Source of the DNA: Schizophyllum amplum
Lineage: Eukaryota; Basidiomycota; Agaricomycetes; Agaricales; Schizophyllaceae
Direction: 5' to 3'
DNA: 52,774 nucleotides
Assembly: GCA_007026445.1 (NCBI GenBank)
Contig: VDMD01000147.1
Location: forward strand, 1-52,774
Shown: positions 21,640 through 34,265 of the stretch, piece after piece
Layout of the letters: each line of letters opens with the position of its first letter
How positions within the stretch are numbered: position 1 is the first letter of the stretch
Notes under the pieces: model-generated
The model's database searches: none
What the model saw: the letters and a program-made list of their open reading frames with translations, nothing else
What the model was told of the DNA's origin: nothing
Program-made: the position numbers and the translations under genes

Positions 21640-22330
21640 AGCGCGGTTGTGCCCTTCCCCCCCCCTCCTCCAGCGAGCTGGCAATGACTTCAGCGCTGCC
21701 TTCCCACAGCTTCCCGGCATCTTCGCGGTCGTGCTAATCGTGAAGGGGGCGGGGGTGTGCCGAACAAGGAGGATGTGCGAAAGGAGGACGTCCCGTGTAG
21801 ATAACGAGTGCGGCGCCGGGCGGTTACGGCGTCGTGCACAACCATGCGCAGCTCCTTTGTTCCAGAAATTGAGACTGGCGTGGGCGGCTGAATTTAAAGA
21901 CCATGGAGGAAGGCAGGCCGGTGGTGCTGAGAGGTTACGAGGGAGCTGAAGGGCGGGCTACACCAGGCTACACCGTCGATTTCTGACTGCGGGAATTGCC
22001 GGCAGCGCCATCATTTCTTGGGTCAAAGCGTTCAGCGGCGACGACCTCTGGCGCTCTGTAACCTTCCGACGGCGGGATTTTCCTGCGGAAAAAAATATAC
22101 TGCATTTAACGGTCCCTCCGAGTGAGAATATGAACTTTTTAAGAGGGAAGCCCTAAGCAATAGTAGCAGACTCGGTCTCGGGCCAGTCTTCCAAAAGGGG
22201 CCCAAAAATGATGGCGTTGGAAATTCTCTACGGGGTTACGAGCACGTTTCCTTTCCCCCTTCACAGAGCGTTGCCATCGTCGAAAGCAGACACAAAAAGT
22301 ACATGTAAAGATAGATAGAAGCTCAAGGAG
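21640..22330 (-). repeat. Dispersed segment, copy 2 (empty transposon site)
   Basis: Reverse-complement match to 488-660 plus 1621-2050. The TA at 22154-22155 marks where copy 1 holds the 960-bp TIR element, so this copy preserves the pre-insertion state. No gene recognised. Confidence 0.85.
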
Positions 22331-23454
22331 CACGCTAATTTATTTCTACGAAATTCCCGGAACTTTGGACGACGGAGCAGCGAATACCGGAAAGCGCCGA
22401 AATGTGGCTGTGACGCTTGGACTGTCTGATGGTGCTTTTTTTCGCTCCTGTAAAACGAAACCTGACAAGCAGGTCTCGTAAAACGATTTTGCGAATCGGC
22501 CCATTCTCGTTCAGCGAACCTCATGATATAAGGTCAAAGTTGATAGATCGCGCATGGGCATCGTCTAGTATAGGCATGTATATTCTCAGAGGGATCGGTG
22601 GAGATGTGAGTGACGGGGAGGGGGAACAAGAGTGAGGCGGGGAACCCGGGTTGTACCCCTCACCGAAACGTCCGCCCTGCACAGCGACTTCGCTGGTCTT
22701 TCACTATGAAACTTTGCGTGGTAGTAGGGCTAAGGTCCACTCAAACTACGTGTAACATTGCAGCAGTGTGACCTCGAGGGATCGTCCAGCAAAATTGCAA
22801 AACGTGTCGTATCTCGGTTGATGAAGGTCCTCCCCCTACTCATGACACTGTGCGCCACCCAGCACATATATCGGTCTGAAAATTGATAAACATACGTCTT
22901 CTACTGTGATATACACTACGTGATTTTCTTGGAATATTTGCACACCTGCGAACCACGCCAACCCGGGTGTTTCGTTGAGGGGGCCTGTTTCGGATAGGGG
23001 TTACTTTCAGTATTGCAAGGACTATTTTGCCCCGTATGAATACTGACAGGTAGAACCTCGTGGTCATCGCTACGCCAGCGCTGACCGCGCTTCGCGCGGC
23101 CAGCGCTCTCGTCGTAGCGATGGCCTCTCAGCACTGGCTCTGTGATCGAGCACCGGGCGCCAGGGCGCGACGAAGCGAGAACTGAAGTAGACATTGCGAG
23201 CTCGTAAGCATGCAAAGTCGCGGTCTTGAAAGACATCGCAAGATCACAAGCTCGAAAGACACGCCGAATATGTGCACCGCAAAACCACGACGAGGTCGCG
23301 GTACCAGGGTAGGGGTGGGGGGATGAGTGCCTCGATGGCGAACGCAAACGCAAAAGACATCGATGCATTGCTTCACAACTTGTAGGCCTGCTGACAATCG
23401 TCAAAGTCGCTCAGAGTCACTATGGGCCCATTAGCATGAAACGCACCCTCTCAA
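22331..23454. other. No gene recognised
   Basis: Short open frames on both strands without motifs. GCGCGGCCAGCGCT sequence near 23100 is compositional. Confidence 0.4.
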
Positions 23455-25780
23455 TATGTGCAGCAGCGCTTCACGCCGCCCACTGCACTCCCAAAGCCTC
23501 CCGACCTCGCTGAAATCGCCATCCTCGCATTCCCCGAACCATCGCATCTGTCCGCTAGAACCCCCGCACAAATTGGCTTCATTTTTTTACCCTGGAGACG
23601 TCGCCGTATGCCCTCCACTTGGTCGGGATATCGGGGCCACGGGCGAGTTTTTAAAGTCGGGGAGGGCGCAGGCACGCATGGCGAGGTCGTGGGCGATGAC
23701 GAAAGGGCACATCGAGGGAGAAAGCGGATGGACGCATGAAGGAAGGCGGCGGTACGCTGGGAAGAGCGATGCACTTAAAATCTGCCAGCTCGCGCACCCG
23801 AAACGAAGGAGTCATGCACCTTTCCGCCGTGCGCGGCGTCACTTCGCGCCGCCCGCCGCGCTCCTGAAGCCTCCCTGAACTCCTCGGAATTGTCGTCTCC
23901 GCGTCCCGATCCCGTCGCATTCGTCCCCTAGTATTTCCCGCGCAGATATGCCAAAGCGACTTCGCGTTGCGTCCTTCTTGGCCTCCCGAACGTCGTCCAA
24001 ATGGCGCCCGATGGATGTGTTGGGGTGTGCGAGCTTTGGTGGGTGGCGAAGGAGCGTGGGCACCCAGCGAAGTAGCGGGGGCACGCGTGAGGTCGTAAGC
24101 GAGGCGGCAAAGCCGTGGTCGAGTGGTCGAGGCCGTGAGGGTATGAGGAAGCGAGGACGGGAGGGCGCACGCTGGAGGATGCTAGGGCACGGGTGAAGGC
24201 AAGGATATTGGCGAACGTATGGGAGCTCGAGTGTGAGGGTGAGCAAGCTAGGAGCGAGTCAGCGGGGACGCGATGCGAGGGACGAGGTACTCACCTCGAG
24301 ATAGATGTGTTCGCCAACTATATACGGGGTCTCTTTTGGACAGCCCGCGGGACTGTTCGTCCGAAGCATCCTAGTTCCCCCAACAGTCACGCGTGAGTAC
24401 CGCTGGTCTTTCGTTCTGGGCGAGTATCGTAAGCACCGTGTCACCCTTGTTTGATGTCTTTGCATTGCTCGCCAGGCCGTTGACAGCATCGTGAATGCCC
24501 GGTGCGGTGAGTACTCGAACGGCTTTGCCGACGACACAGCGGGCAAGGCAAAGACATCGGGGCCGACGATGAGAAGCGCACCACGAGAGTCGAAAGCCGA
24601 TCAAAATCAAATCGCTCAGATCGTCTCACGCACGACGAGGATAACAGGGAGCACAGGGAGAACGCCCTTCGGGGAGGTGACAGCGACATGGAAGACATTA
24701 CAAAAGTGATGGCGAAGGTTGAGGCCTGAGGACAAAGGCAGCGAGGCCTGACTCTGAGCGTGGCTCAGGAAAGATCACGCAGAGGTGCGGTACTCGGACC
24801 GACTCGCCGATCGCTCTCCTCGCACGCCGCCATGTTCCCGCCCCGGCTTGTCAATGTGTCTTTCCCTCTTTTCCTAGTAAGTATTACTAGCCTCTTCTTT
24901 GCGCTTGAAGCTTGAGCTTGATGCTTGATGACTTACAATAGTTAATAAATGGAAGCGCTTTCTCGAGCTGATTGACCGCAATTCTCGACGACGTGCCGGC
25001 CCGTGGGCCGTGGCGCGCAACGGCGCTGACTGCCTTTCGGACGGCACCTGGCTTCGTTCTGACGCCATGGATGTGTTGTACACCTTCGAGGTGAGTTGTT
25101 TATGCGTTCTGAGTACATCCCTTAAGTTCCGATGAGCGAGATTCATGTCCTTCTCCGCCGTTCAAGAAGGTTATGAAGTTCTGTATGTTGATCTCGTTGA
25201 CATTTGGTCGATATCAACCTCGTCACCCTAAGTTCAAAATATTCTGGCTCCAAATGTGTTCATTTAGCATTAAGAAGCTGATTCCTATTGACAGTGGGGC
25301 CCTTTTTCGCGCTGTGAAGAAGAGCAATTTCGTTATGTGGCGTCATTTTCGGTACGTCGACATACCGCGTTAGTTTCGTCTCGGGCTCGCGTTATCAATG
25401 ACCAAACATGGTGTAATAACATTGTCGTTGACGCTCCAGGTTTCAAACCGCACCTGCGCGCATTCCTCACTACGATATACACGACCCCCTTGTCCTTTCT
25501 CCTCCTTACTCCTCCTTTCACCCCGTCCCGAATCTTCCGGCGGACCGCACCGCGCTTGAAAAATTGTCCCCAGAGGTCCCTCGCGTCTGCCGCGCAAACT
25601 CGCAGAAGTGCCATTCCACAATGAGGGGAATGAGGTCATTCCTCAGGAGCAGTGAGCACGCGTATTCAATAACAATAATCTCTTTCATGGCTGACTCGTA
25701 GGCAGGGACGCGCTCGTCGAGGCGGACGGCGCGTGACCTTTCGCGAACACAAGGACTCTCAAAAGTTGCCAGTGGCGCGG
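23455..25780 (+). repeat. Segmental duplication, copy B
   Basis: Collinear partner of 12600-15830. It includes module copies at 23464-23610 and 23840-24000 and lacks the solo LTR. On the minus strand TPYIVGEHIYLE runs into a GTGAGTA donor at about 24297, and VRVLTAPGIHDAVNG occurs at about 24510. A fragment of unknown gene family is likely; no intact gene. Confidence 0.8.
24478..24545 (-). repeat. Dispersed 'LTAPGI' module, copy 4
   Basis: Best-preserved copy; reads VRVLTAPGIHDAVNG on the minus strand. Inside segmental duplication copy B. Confidence 0.6.
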
Positions 25781-26080
25781 TGGCGACACTAGTCTCGCGT
25801 TCCTGAAACGACGCCCCCGTCGTTCGCGAGTCGGTATATGGCTGCAAAAACGCTAAGGTGAGCCGCCTGGCCTGGAATCTCACTGACGAACAAGATCTCA
25901 GAGCGATCGACCACACGCCCATGACGGGCCTTCCTGGGATGGGACGGATTCTGCCCGTCGACTAGGCTCTGCGGTCGCCTGCACGTGCGGCAGGACCAGC
26001 ACAACCTTCCAATGTTTTCCTCGGCGCGTGGAACATCCTCGCACCAGAAGTGGCATTCAGTACTCCCCGGCGCATGCTGC

Positions 26081-26247
26081 AAGCATATTGTGAGTTTATT
26101 CTGGATCAGCAAAGGATAAAGACGGCGGGCTGATTGTGGTCCTTTGGGTGGCATATTGGCCGGGACAGCCTCCGATTGGCTGGGCCACGGTATGCTCTTT
26201 CAATCAGCCCGCCGTCTTTATCCTTTGCTGATCCAGAATATGCTTAC
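26081..26247. repeat. Fold-back element with 38-bp perfect arms
   Basis: Arms 26098-26135 and 26202-26239 are perfect inverted repeats starting ATTCTGGATCAGCAAAGG and separated by 66 bp. AAGCATA continues the pairing outward, but the left side carries an extra piece of about 11 bp (around 26088-26098). The loop is itself partly palindromic (GTGGTCC / GGGCCAC). It could be a miniature fold-back transposon or a hairpin RNA source. No target duplication was found with certainty. Confidence 0.85.
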
Positions 26248-28516
26248 GCATCGTCCTGGTATGTGTGTGTAAAGGTACTACGGCACCGAGGAACGGGGAT
26301 TTTAGGTCGATGGCGCTGACATTACTCTACGAAAGGTGGAGGGTCACTGCCACGGTGAACGCGTCTCGTCCGCCAGGCCTTCCGTTTGCCGCTGCGTGCA
26401 GCAGGACCGACAGGTCCCATCCATGTCCTCCTCGGCGCGCGGATTATTCAGGAGGGGCGCATATGTGGCTTCGCGGGGTAGTCGCCCTTTACGTGATGTT
26501 CAGCTGGCGCCGATGCACGCACTTGCATGCAATCGGCTTGGAACCGTTATTGCTAGTTCCTAATGTGCGCACTGCGCCGTGCTACTCTTCATCAAGAAGC
26601 TGATCGCCACGCAGCGTTCTGGACGGCGACGCATCTCCGTTGTACGATAGGGTACTGGTAGGTTATCATTGCTTGGCATCGCCCGCAGTGATTGACTGAT
26701 CCAGCGGGTCGAATTAAATCCCAGCCCCATGGTTCCAGCAGCTGGGAGGTCCCAATACCACCTGCATTTGTTATCTACGGTCCCTGTTGGCTGCAGTATA
26801 GCACCTTCGCCCGCATAAGATGCCGACACGCAGGATCCCGCTGTCCCGGGAATCAGGGAACAATGGAGCTCACATTCTCGCAGTCAGTGATCCATGTCGG
26901 TATCATCAAGCATGACGACTCACGAGAGTTGACCAATGACCGGGACCACCGGCATCCTCATATATATTTGCACTTTCCGCATCAGGACAAAACTTCCACC
27001 ACTTGGCACATGAATGATGAGGCATCACAATTTACGGACGCATTCCATCCAGGAATCTCACGCCTTGAGATGATAACGTCTTCCAACGTCCTGCGGGCGG
27101 CACCCGAGCGGGTTGCTGCAGCGCCTTAGCACGGGCGACAGGGAAGTATGGGTAGACTTCTGCCTTTCGTACGACCCCAACGCCTGCATACCGGTAGCCG
27201 AGCTTGATACGTCCCTCCCAGCACTTCGCAGAGCGATCTCGGGTGTGACTCCAGTCTCGTTCCGCATATGAACCTCGTCGTCGCGCTGTCACCTTGCCTC
27301 CGCTGATCAATCGTTCTATGCCCGTAGTCAGCTCATTGGCAGCTTCTTCCTTCCCACGCAGCCTTCTCCAGCCCCCCCCCCCGCCTGACTCTCTGGCATG
27401 CACGACTAAGTGCCCTAGTTCACATTATATATGACATGCGGCACTGGCGTATATAAGCTGGACGCCTTGAAGCCCCTCTCATTAACTCGCTACATGACTA
27501 TGCATCCAAACTCGTTCCGTGTACGTTCCTCCTCACGCGATATGATTTTCGCTCAAAATACGCGTAACAACAGCAGGGTGACCGTATATGGTATTGGAAC
27601 GGGGACTGCCAAGTTGTGTTCGGCGTGATCATAAAGTTCGAACAACTTGCAGATGTGCGTGCATTTCTCTTCGTCGCGGAACAGTCCTCAAGGCCTCATC
27701 TGTCTCTAGGGAACGCGCATTTTGCGCATCGTTCGTGACCAAGGCGGCTGCGTTAGCTTACCGTAATCCTTTATCTTATATTCTATGTCGTGCAGCCTGA
27801 TATCATTCATACAGGGCCAATACAGTCACAAGAGTGGGTGCTGATGCTACGAGTGCAACGGGCGACGGTGAAGGAGAAGGAGTTTGAATCCCCCACATCT
27901 CTTTACATCTTGGTATCGTTGATATGGACTTTCTCTTGTGCTGGATGGTTGCGGTAGTGAATATCTTTCACCTCGTAGTGAGGTGTGTCGGCCTCTTTGC
28001 ACTTGCGACGGTCACAATTTTGGACATCACGATGGAGCCAGCAAACACACAAACAGGCGTGTTACACAACCCAGATGCTGGCAGGGTACCTAGCATGCGA
28101 AGGGGACCTGAGAAGCGGAAGCCTCGCGGATGCCAGTTATTGAGTCGCGCACGGCAGCGCGCGCCGCGGCGCGCGTGCGACACTGTGCCGACTTGCGAAG
28201 ACTGCATGTACAGGCTCGCAAGTTTGGGGTGTAAAGGCTACGATGATCTACAAAGGAATCATGCGCGTGTTATACTTTGGATCCCAGCATGTCCAGTTCA
28301 ATTGAGCCCTCCCTCGAACACTGCATCCTTGTGCATTTCTTTCCCCGCGACAGACTGCTTCCACCTTCATGAAAGCACGTAGTCGGGCATATGTACCGTC
28401 TCCACTCGATGACATCTCGTTTCTGCTGCTTCCGGGGAGGCAGCGAGAAGACCTGCTTGTCGGGTTTCTTTCGTTTTGAGTGTTTCCACGTCGGTATCGT
28501 TCTCTGGTGAGAATAA
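26248..28516. other. No gene recognised
   Basis: Several frames of 120-150 codons overlap on both strands. One at 27924-28382 has a hydrophobic N-terminus, but no splice or family evidence supports it. A motif around 26395-26470 resembles 25990-26060 weakly. Confidence 0.35.
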
Positions 28517-29682
28517 TCAGCTCAGTAGATCACAGTGATTGGAGAGGAAGCTCCGTGGAAAGAGGAAGCAGTTGATGAAGTTGACGAGGTCGGAGGTAGC
28601 GGCAAGGCCAGCACACTCAAAACGTGCCATGCTGACATTGTGCTCCTCGCCGCGATGTATGACACGCACGGAGTGCTCGTCAGGGGCATCTGCATAGCCC
28701 ACCAGCACTGAGGCTTCGAGTGCTTTCTTCCTCTGCAAAGCCAATTTAGAGATGGCTTTCTTCAAGCACCCCGGGAGATAAGACGCGGTCCTGGTGCGGC
28801 AAAGTGAGTAAATGTTGTCAGAAGCAACCGGCAACCCACAGATAATCTTTCCAGATATGTGTCGAGGCCACGCTAAGCTCAGTACTGCTGGCATTCGCTT
28901 CGACAGCGGTGCTGATATGCCCTCCTGACGCCGCCGACATGTACCCCTTCTCGTCGTTGGAGCCGCTGCACCCGCCAACGTCGGACTCCTCAAATCCATA
29001 GATACGTACGCGCAGACGATGATAAGGGGACTCACCAGCTTTCCAAAGATTTTGCCCCTCAGTCAGCAGCTGGAGGCCTCTGCAGATCGAACCCACTGGC
29101 AGACGGAGGAGAATACTGCTCGCCGTGCGCCACTGGACCTGGGCTTGAAAGCGACCGTCGGGAGAAGCAGGAGCGTCATGTGATGACGGGTCGGATTGCC
29201 CGACGCACTGGAGGACGCAGGCCATTTCGAGCACGTCGATGATGGACGCGTTGGCCGTTACACGCTTTTCATTGCAGACCTCCATGATCGCGCCCACTAG
29301 ATCGGCGAGCGGCAGATACCCGTCTGCAATAGGCCGACGGAATCTGTCGAATGCGCGGGAGCATACATGACCTGGTAGTGCAGTACTCCATCCAAGGAGC
29401 AGTTTGAAGACGGTACAAATAGCATGGCTGAGGTGTCGGGCGGCCTTTTTCCGCATCTTGGTGCTCAGCCTGCCACTCTATCAGTGTCCATAGAAGGCAA
29501 GGCAAAGAAAGCGCGGCGTACATGAGCGTGGAAAGCTGCTTCTGGGGGTGTGCGGCCCGCATCTTCTGGTCGATGTCCCCCAAGTAGCAGATGAACGCAC
29601 CTCTTAAGGCCTTGCCGAACTGCGGATGTAACCGTCTCCGATTATACAATTCCGTCCCAGGTGCATCAGATGCTCGTAACAA
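28517..29682 (-). CDS. Intact three-exon gene, unknown function
   Basis: Exons 29682-29522, 29469-28840 and 28790-28517 join through introns of 52 and 49 bp (donors GTACGC and GTGGGT, acceptors CAG) into a single 354-residue frame ending in TGA. The protein-like sequence includes RRPIADGYLPLADLVGAIME, SIIDVLEMACVLQCVG, SSILLRLPVGSICRGLQLL and AISKLALQRKKALEASVLVG. It is mostly helical in appearance, without signal peptide or clear membrane segments. I recognise no domain. The start at 29682 is chosen because it keeps the frame; a later start at 29552 (MRAAHPQKQ) is also possible. Its first exon overlaps an opposite-strand ankyrin-like frame, so the 5' end deserves checking. Confidence 0.6.
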
Positions 29683-29998
29683 CCATGCCTCTACTCCGCT
29701 TCATTACGCAGCGGAGTCCACCGATAAACCCGATCTCCTGTCGCTGCTCATCGCCCGAGGGGCCGACATCCATGCGCGCGACCAGGCGGGGGCGACGGAG
29801 AGTGACGCGGGAGATGCAGCAACGGTGGCACATGCTCAGGCGGAGGTGATAGCGCGCGAGGGAGCTGGGTCGACGGTGACGGACGAGGGAGTCTATGGCG
29901 CGACGAACGTTGACATTGAGATGGCAGCGGACGAGGAAGATGGATCCACGATGGGAGGTGAAGCGTCTGCAGCGCAGGCTAAGACAACGACGACGTAG
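29591..29998 (+). pseudogene. Ankyrin-repeat fragment
   Basis: The frame contains one good ankyrin repeat, STPLHYAAESTDKPDLLSLL followed by IARGADIHARDQAG. Ankyrin repeats mediate protein binding and often form the C-terminal region of fungal STAND/NLR proteins. The remainder (Asp/Glu/Ala-rich, ending in TTTT) shows no further repeats. The true exon may start near 29670 after an AG. No upstream ankyrin exons are visible and the opposite strand is occupied by another gene, so this is probably a truncated relic. Confidence 0.5.
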
Positions 29999-31078
29999 AT
30001 GTAAAGGCGCCTCGTAGCGGAAGGCGGCGTGGCCATGGATAACGGTAAGTAGATAGTTGGGCGTGCGTTCGCTCACGCCGCCCGTGGTTCTTGCTTATTA
30101 CCGTGCAGGTGCAAGAATGTGGCACGAAAACAGTGGGGCATCGTTGTAGGCGCACGAATGGAACGGTTAGCGCAGGGCTACGGGGGATACCAATGCTGAG
30201 ACTGAGTGCAACGAAGGACTTTATTGAGGTTTGTACATATGTACACTGGATGAACGTACTGCATGCGACAGTAAGGACTATAAACGAGACGTACAATGTA
30301 AAGACGTACATATACTAGGTTCATGTCAAAGACGTAGCCGCGCCGACCTCGACGAAGTCGGAGGACAATCTTGGGCGAGAAGCTATCGTCGAGTGTGAAT
30401 GTGTGCGAGACTGCGTAGATGTGGCAGGAATCACTCGCCGAGCAATGCGCACTGGCCCACACCCGAGAGCAGTACGCGAAGCCCGAGAGCAACACACGAT
30501 ATCCGAAAGCCGAACGCGACGCCCGGCGGCGATGCGTAGCAATCCAACCCACCAGCGCGACAGTGCAACACCTGAGGTTGGACATGGACGCCCGACAGTT
30601 CGACGTGAGCCGAGAGCCGAGCGCCGAGCCTGCGGATCGAGAAGCGTCGACCCCTCCTGGTGATGCGCGAAGAGCCCGCGTGCGATGAGGGTCGGACCAT
30701 GATGATGGGCGTCGATGACCGCCGAATGCGACGATGGTGCGACCGAGGAACATGGCTGAAGCCACGCGAGGCGTCAGGCGGATGCTTGCGTACAGGCCCT
30801 GACGGTCGTAGTCTCGAGGAACGCAACATCGGTGTTCGTAGTTCAAGAGCCGTAGCTCGCGATGCACCCGTCCATCAACATAACCTGCATGCGGTCACCT
30901 AGTTCGAAGAGTGCAACCGAGATAGCGAGAGTCCAAACGCAACGTGGACGCGACGAGGATGCGGTGATGAATTGGTGCCCTCTTGGTAGGTAACCGTGTG
31001 TGATCGTGAGGAGACGCGCAGGATACGCGGGAGGAGACGCGTCATCGGCGAGAGGACGAGACGTGCCGTAGCCTTCGC
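29999..31078. other. No gene resolved
   Basis: A frame at 30419-30690 reads ALAHTREQYAKPESNTR and similar charged sequence, possibly a coiled-coil relic. Nothing can be joined with confidence. Confidence 0.3.
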
Positions 31079-31381
31079 ATGAGCGCTCGCCTTCGACGCG
31101 ACGATGCGACGCTCTTCTACCTCCGCGATGAGGCGCGCCGGCAACTGGACAGTGAATCGGGCCAGCGACTTGAGCGCGAGATGCGCACTGCATGCCGCGA
31201 CCAGGCACGCCTCGAGCCGAAACACATTTTCGACGCGGAGAAAAGCGCGATCGACGCCGCGATTCGGGGACGAGCTCTCAGCACGACGATGCGAGGTTCC
31301 TTCCATGCAATAGCGAGACCCACCACCGATACAACCATGCAACACGCGCCACCGCCGTATACGCGACGCGACTGTCGATGA
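31079..31381 (+). pseudogene. Charged helical open frame, possible coiled-coil relic
   Basis: The frame reads RRDDATLFYLRDEARRQLD, RLEREMRTACRDQARLEPK and DAEKSAIDAAIRG, a charged pattern typical of long helices. It is short, loses protein character after about 31280, and has no supported neighbouring exons. Could be chance. Confidence 0.3.
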
Positions 31382-33685
31382 GGTCATCCGACTCGCCGAC
31401 CCGCCACCCCGATGGGCACCCGTTGTCTGTCGCGGTGGGCATGTACGGTTTCCGGGAGGGCACCTATAAGAGCAAGGGTACGCGCGCGCTAGATGACGGC
31501 GGGACAAGGAACGAAGAGAGCTTGTTTGCCGAGTACGCGTCAGTCGCGGACGACATCCGGCACCGTCGAGGAGGCAGCCATGCGCACGCGGGTGCGGTCG
31601 ACTACGGCGGGACAGCACAAGGGGCGAAGGCAGCACCCTGCTTCAGTCTCGGGCGACGCTCGCGGGCGATATTCTCCTTCAGTCGTGAACGAGATCCTCC
31701 GCCGTCGCGGGTGACGATCTCTAGTACAGCACGAGGTATCCTTCGTCGAGGGTGAGACGCTCCGTCATCGAGACGGGGTATGTTGCTCCACTGAGGGAGA
31801 ATCTGGCAGCGTCGCGAGGGGATGTCCGGCAGCGTGGAGGGCGACATTTGCGTCGCGTGCGCGCCGCCGCGTCCTCCGTGACCATGGGCAGCAAAGCCTG
31901 GAAGCCGGGGGACACCCATGGAGCGGTGTAAGAGCCATGAGCCTTTGCCAAACGTTGGAGGTGACGGTGAGAGACGATGTACGGACAGGCGCAATCTCGA
32001 GGGGCGGCTCTCAGTGGGCACGTCGCCGGGCGGCTTGACGATCACCTCGTCGGTTTCAAGAGAGTCTGAAGGGAGAATGAGCCCCACACGTCAACAAGAG
32101 GACCTAAACATTGACGCACCGTGATCCTGAACACGACTGCGTGCTTGAACCGGATCGTCAATGTGAACCCGCCTCGCAGGCCATCCTGAGGCCACCTCCC
32201 TCCCCCGTGACGGCGTCTTCTTCATCGTAAGTTCCCCCTCCCGTGGCATTCCGAGGTTCGTGCAGTGGTATCAAACGCTGAGCACTCGTGTAGGTGCGGC
32301 GGCGTGTTTGGGAAAGCCGTAGCGGTCCAGCAGACTGTCACAAAGGAACATTGAGTGATCTGCGCGGCCAAAGAGAAGGGCAACACACCTTCAAGTTTCA
32401 ATGTTCAGCCTCCGCCCGCCCCAGTTTGTGGCTCTGTCGCGAGCATCCTGCGCGGTTTCCATGGTCGTTGAGGCTCCAATATTGGATGATGAGCGCGTGA
32501 GGGAACCTTTGGAGAACAATGGACGGCGCCGTTCGGCCCGCGACCCGGCGCTTGGAATCAACAATGACAAGCAAAGACGGTCTTTGTTCTTGCTTTGACG
32601 GCGCGCGTGAGGTCCTCCTTATACTCATACTCTGGACGGGCTTTGGGCTCTGAATACTCATGTATCTGCCTGATTCTAGCTTATCAAGAGATCTGATAAT
32701 ATTGACGACGCGTAAAGGACTACGCTCGCGAGTCGCAAGATATCGAGGAGTCGTCGCGGACTGAAGTCTGCGCCTGCTTCTGTGATGGGTCGTGTCACTT
32801 CTAATCGGACGCTCACCCCTGCGGACTCTAGACTACTGTCCTGGACGCTGCTATCTCCAGCGTACTCCCTCGAATGAACAGCCTGTTACTCTCACGATGA
32901 GACAGTCGGGCTTCCCTTAATACTCCGAATCTGGTGCGTGTCCCTCGCCAATATGATTGCTGCTCGACAAACTCTGATGCTATAGGGGGACTTTAGGCGC
33001 TGGCGTCACACCGGTCCTTGCGATTGGCGCTCACCATACTGCACATCTCGCTTGATTTCGACCTCTGTTCCCTTCAGCGACGTCGGTCTAGCCGTGGTAC
33101 TCTCGTTCTTGTCCTCTGCACCGTTTAAGCTCCATGCGCACGGCGATCTTCTGAACCGCTACGGGCAATCTTCCGGTCGCCTTGGTCTCGTGTCCATAGA
33201 ATCACTCGTAAGCTCACGCGCTCGCTGTCTTGCTCGCGGTCTCGCTCTCGAGCTTCTTTACTCGTCTCCGGCACATATATTCACTTTGATTCACATGCGT
33301 CGCTCTTCCTCGCGGACGGCCTCCCACGTCTCTCCGCTTCCTTGCGTCCTGCCAAACAGGCTCGCCGTGAACTCACCTTCAAGCCAACATAGATGGCCTG
33401 CCCATCGTAAGAATGACAAGTCGACTCCGAATGGCAGTACCGGTGAGCGGGAAGTCGGCCGCTGCCTCATGTCTTGTACTAGGTCATGCTCATACGTGAC
33501 GACAGGGACATCGCTTTCAATGTGGATCTTCGACACGCGACGCAATCTTGACCGGTATGTCGCGATCAGTGGCTTACTTGCACTGAGACGAGTCATAAAT
33601 TGCTCCGCAGATCATGAATACGCTCTAACCGCTTGGTCCTTCGCCAATATTTCTGTCAACCTACAGGTACTGATATGCAGCGGCT
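31382..33685. other. No gene recognised
   Basis: Many mid-sized frames on both strands, none with a known motif. The stretch 33040-33690 may hold 5' exons of the following MYND-like paralogue but could not be resolved. Confidence 0.35.
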
Positions 33686-34265
33686 GTGCCCCGCTATGAC
33701 CCGGCGCTTATGGCGATCGATAATATTCACGCCGACCCAAAGATTGTGTGGGACTTTATGACCAGTAATGCACACCGTCGCAAGTTCTTGTTTGTGTAAG
33801 CCCGTTTACTATAAGAACCTGCTTCGCCGCTGCCTGACAGACCACAACAGCTCGACCTCGCAGCCTGTCCCGACGCGACCACCCTGCGACCACATCCCTT
33901 GCGGCAAACAAAACTCGCAATGGCGCAGACTTCGCAACCGACGATCCACCCGTTCTTGACCTCGAATGGACTCGTAAAGTACATTTTTGTGGGCCATCCT
34001 GGTAACGGCCGGAACATCCTCCAGCGCATCGAAGGCATGTCAGTTGACCCTCATCAATTCATTTGGGCCTTTCGACATCGTGTGGGCGGGCTGCCACCGC
34101 GCTTTTTCGACGCGCAATTGCGCCGGGATGTATCACGACAGGATAGGCGGCTGGCCACTCCACCATTGTAGCACCCTCCGAGAGTGGAAGGACCCAGCTT
34201 CGCCTCGTAAGCCCACGGCGGAGATGGCGGCGGATTTTGCGTGCTCGCGGGGAGTCCAGAGATAA
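33686..34265 (+). pseudogene. MYND-like gene paralogue, decayed
   Basis: The first exon ends AHRRKFLF before a GTGTAAG donor (33794). After the CAG at 33840 the sequence reads VKYIFVGHPGNGRNILQRIE, matching VQYEYIGRRIGNGRNVLQRVE minus its last residue in the intact paralogue at 37.0-37.6 kb. A frame change near 34070 is needed to reach FDIVWAGCHRAFSTRNCAGM and PTAEMAADFACSRGVQR. The zinc-ligand pattern is damaged: the first CxxC is reduced to one Cys, and the Trp-x-x-His part reads WPLHHC. Probably non-functional as written. Confidence 0.55.

Noticed and set aside
27924..28382. 152-codon frame with hydrophobic N-terminus
   Set aside because: No splice, family or promoter support; the composition could arise by chance.
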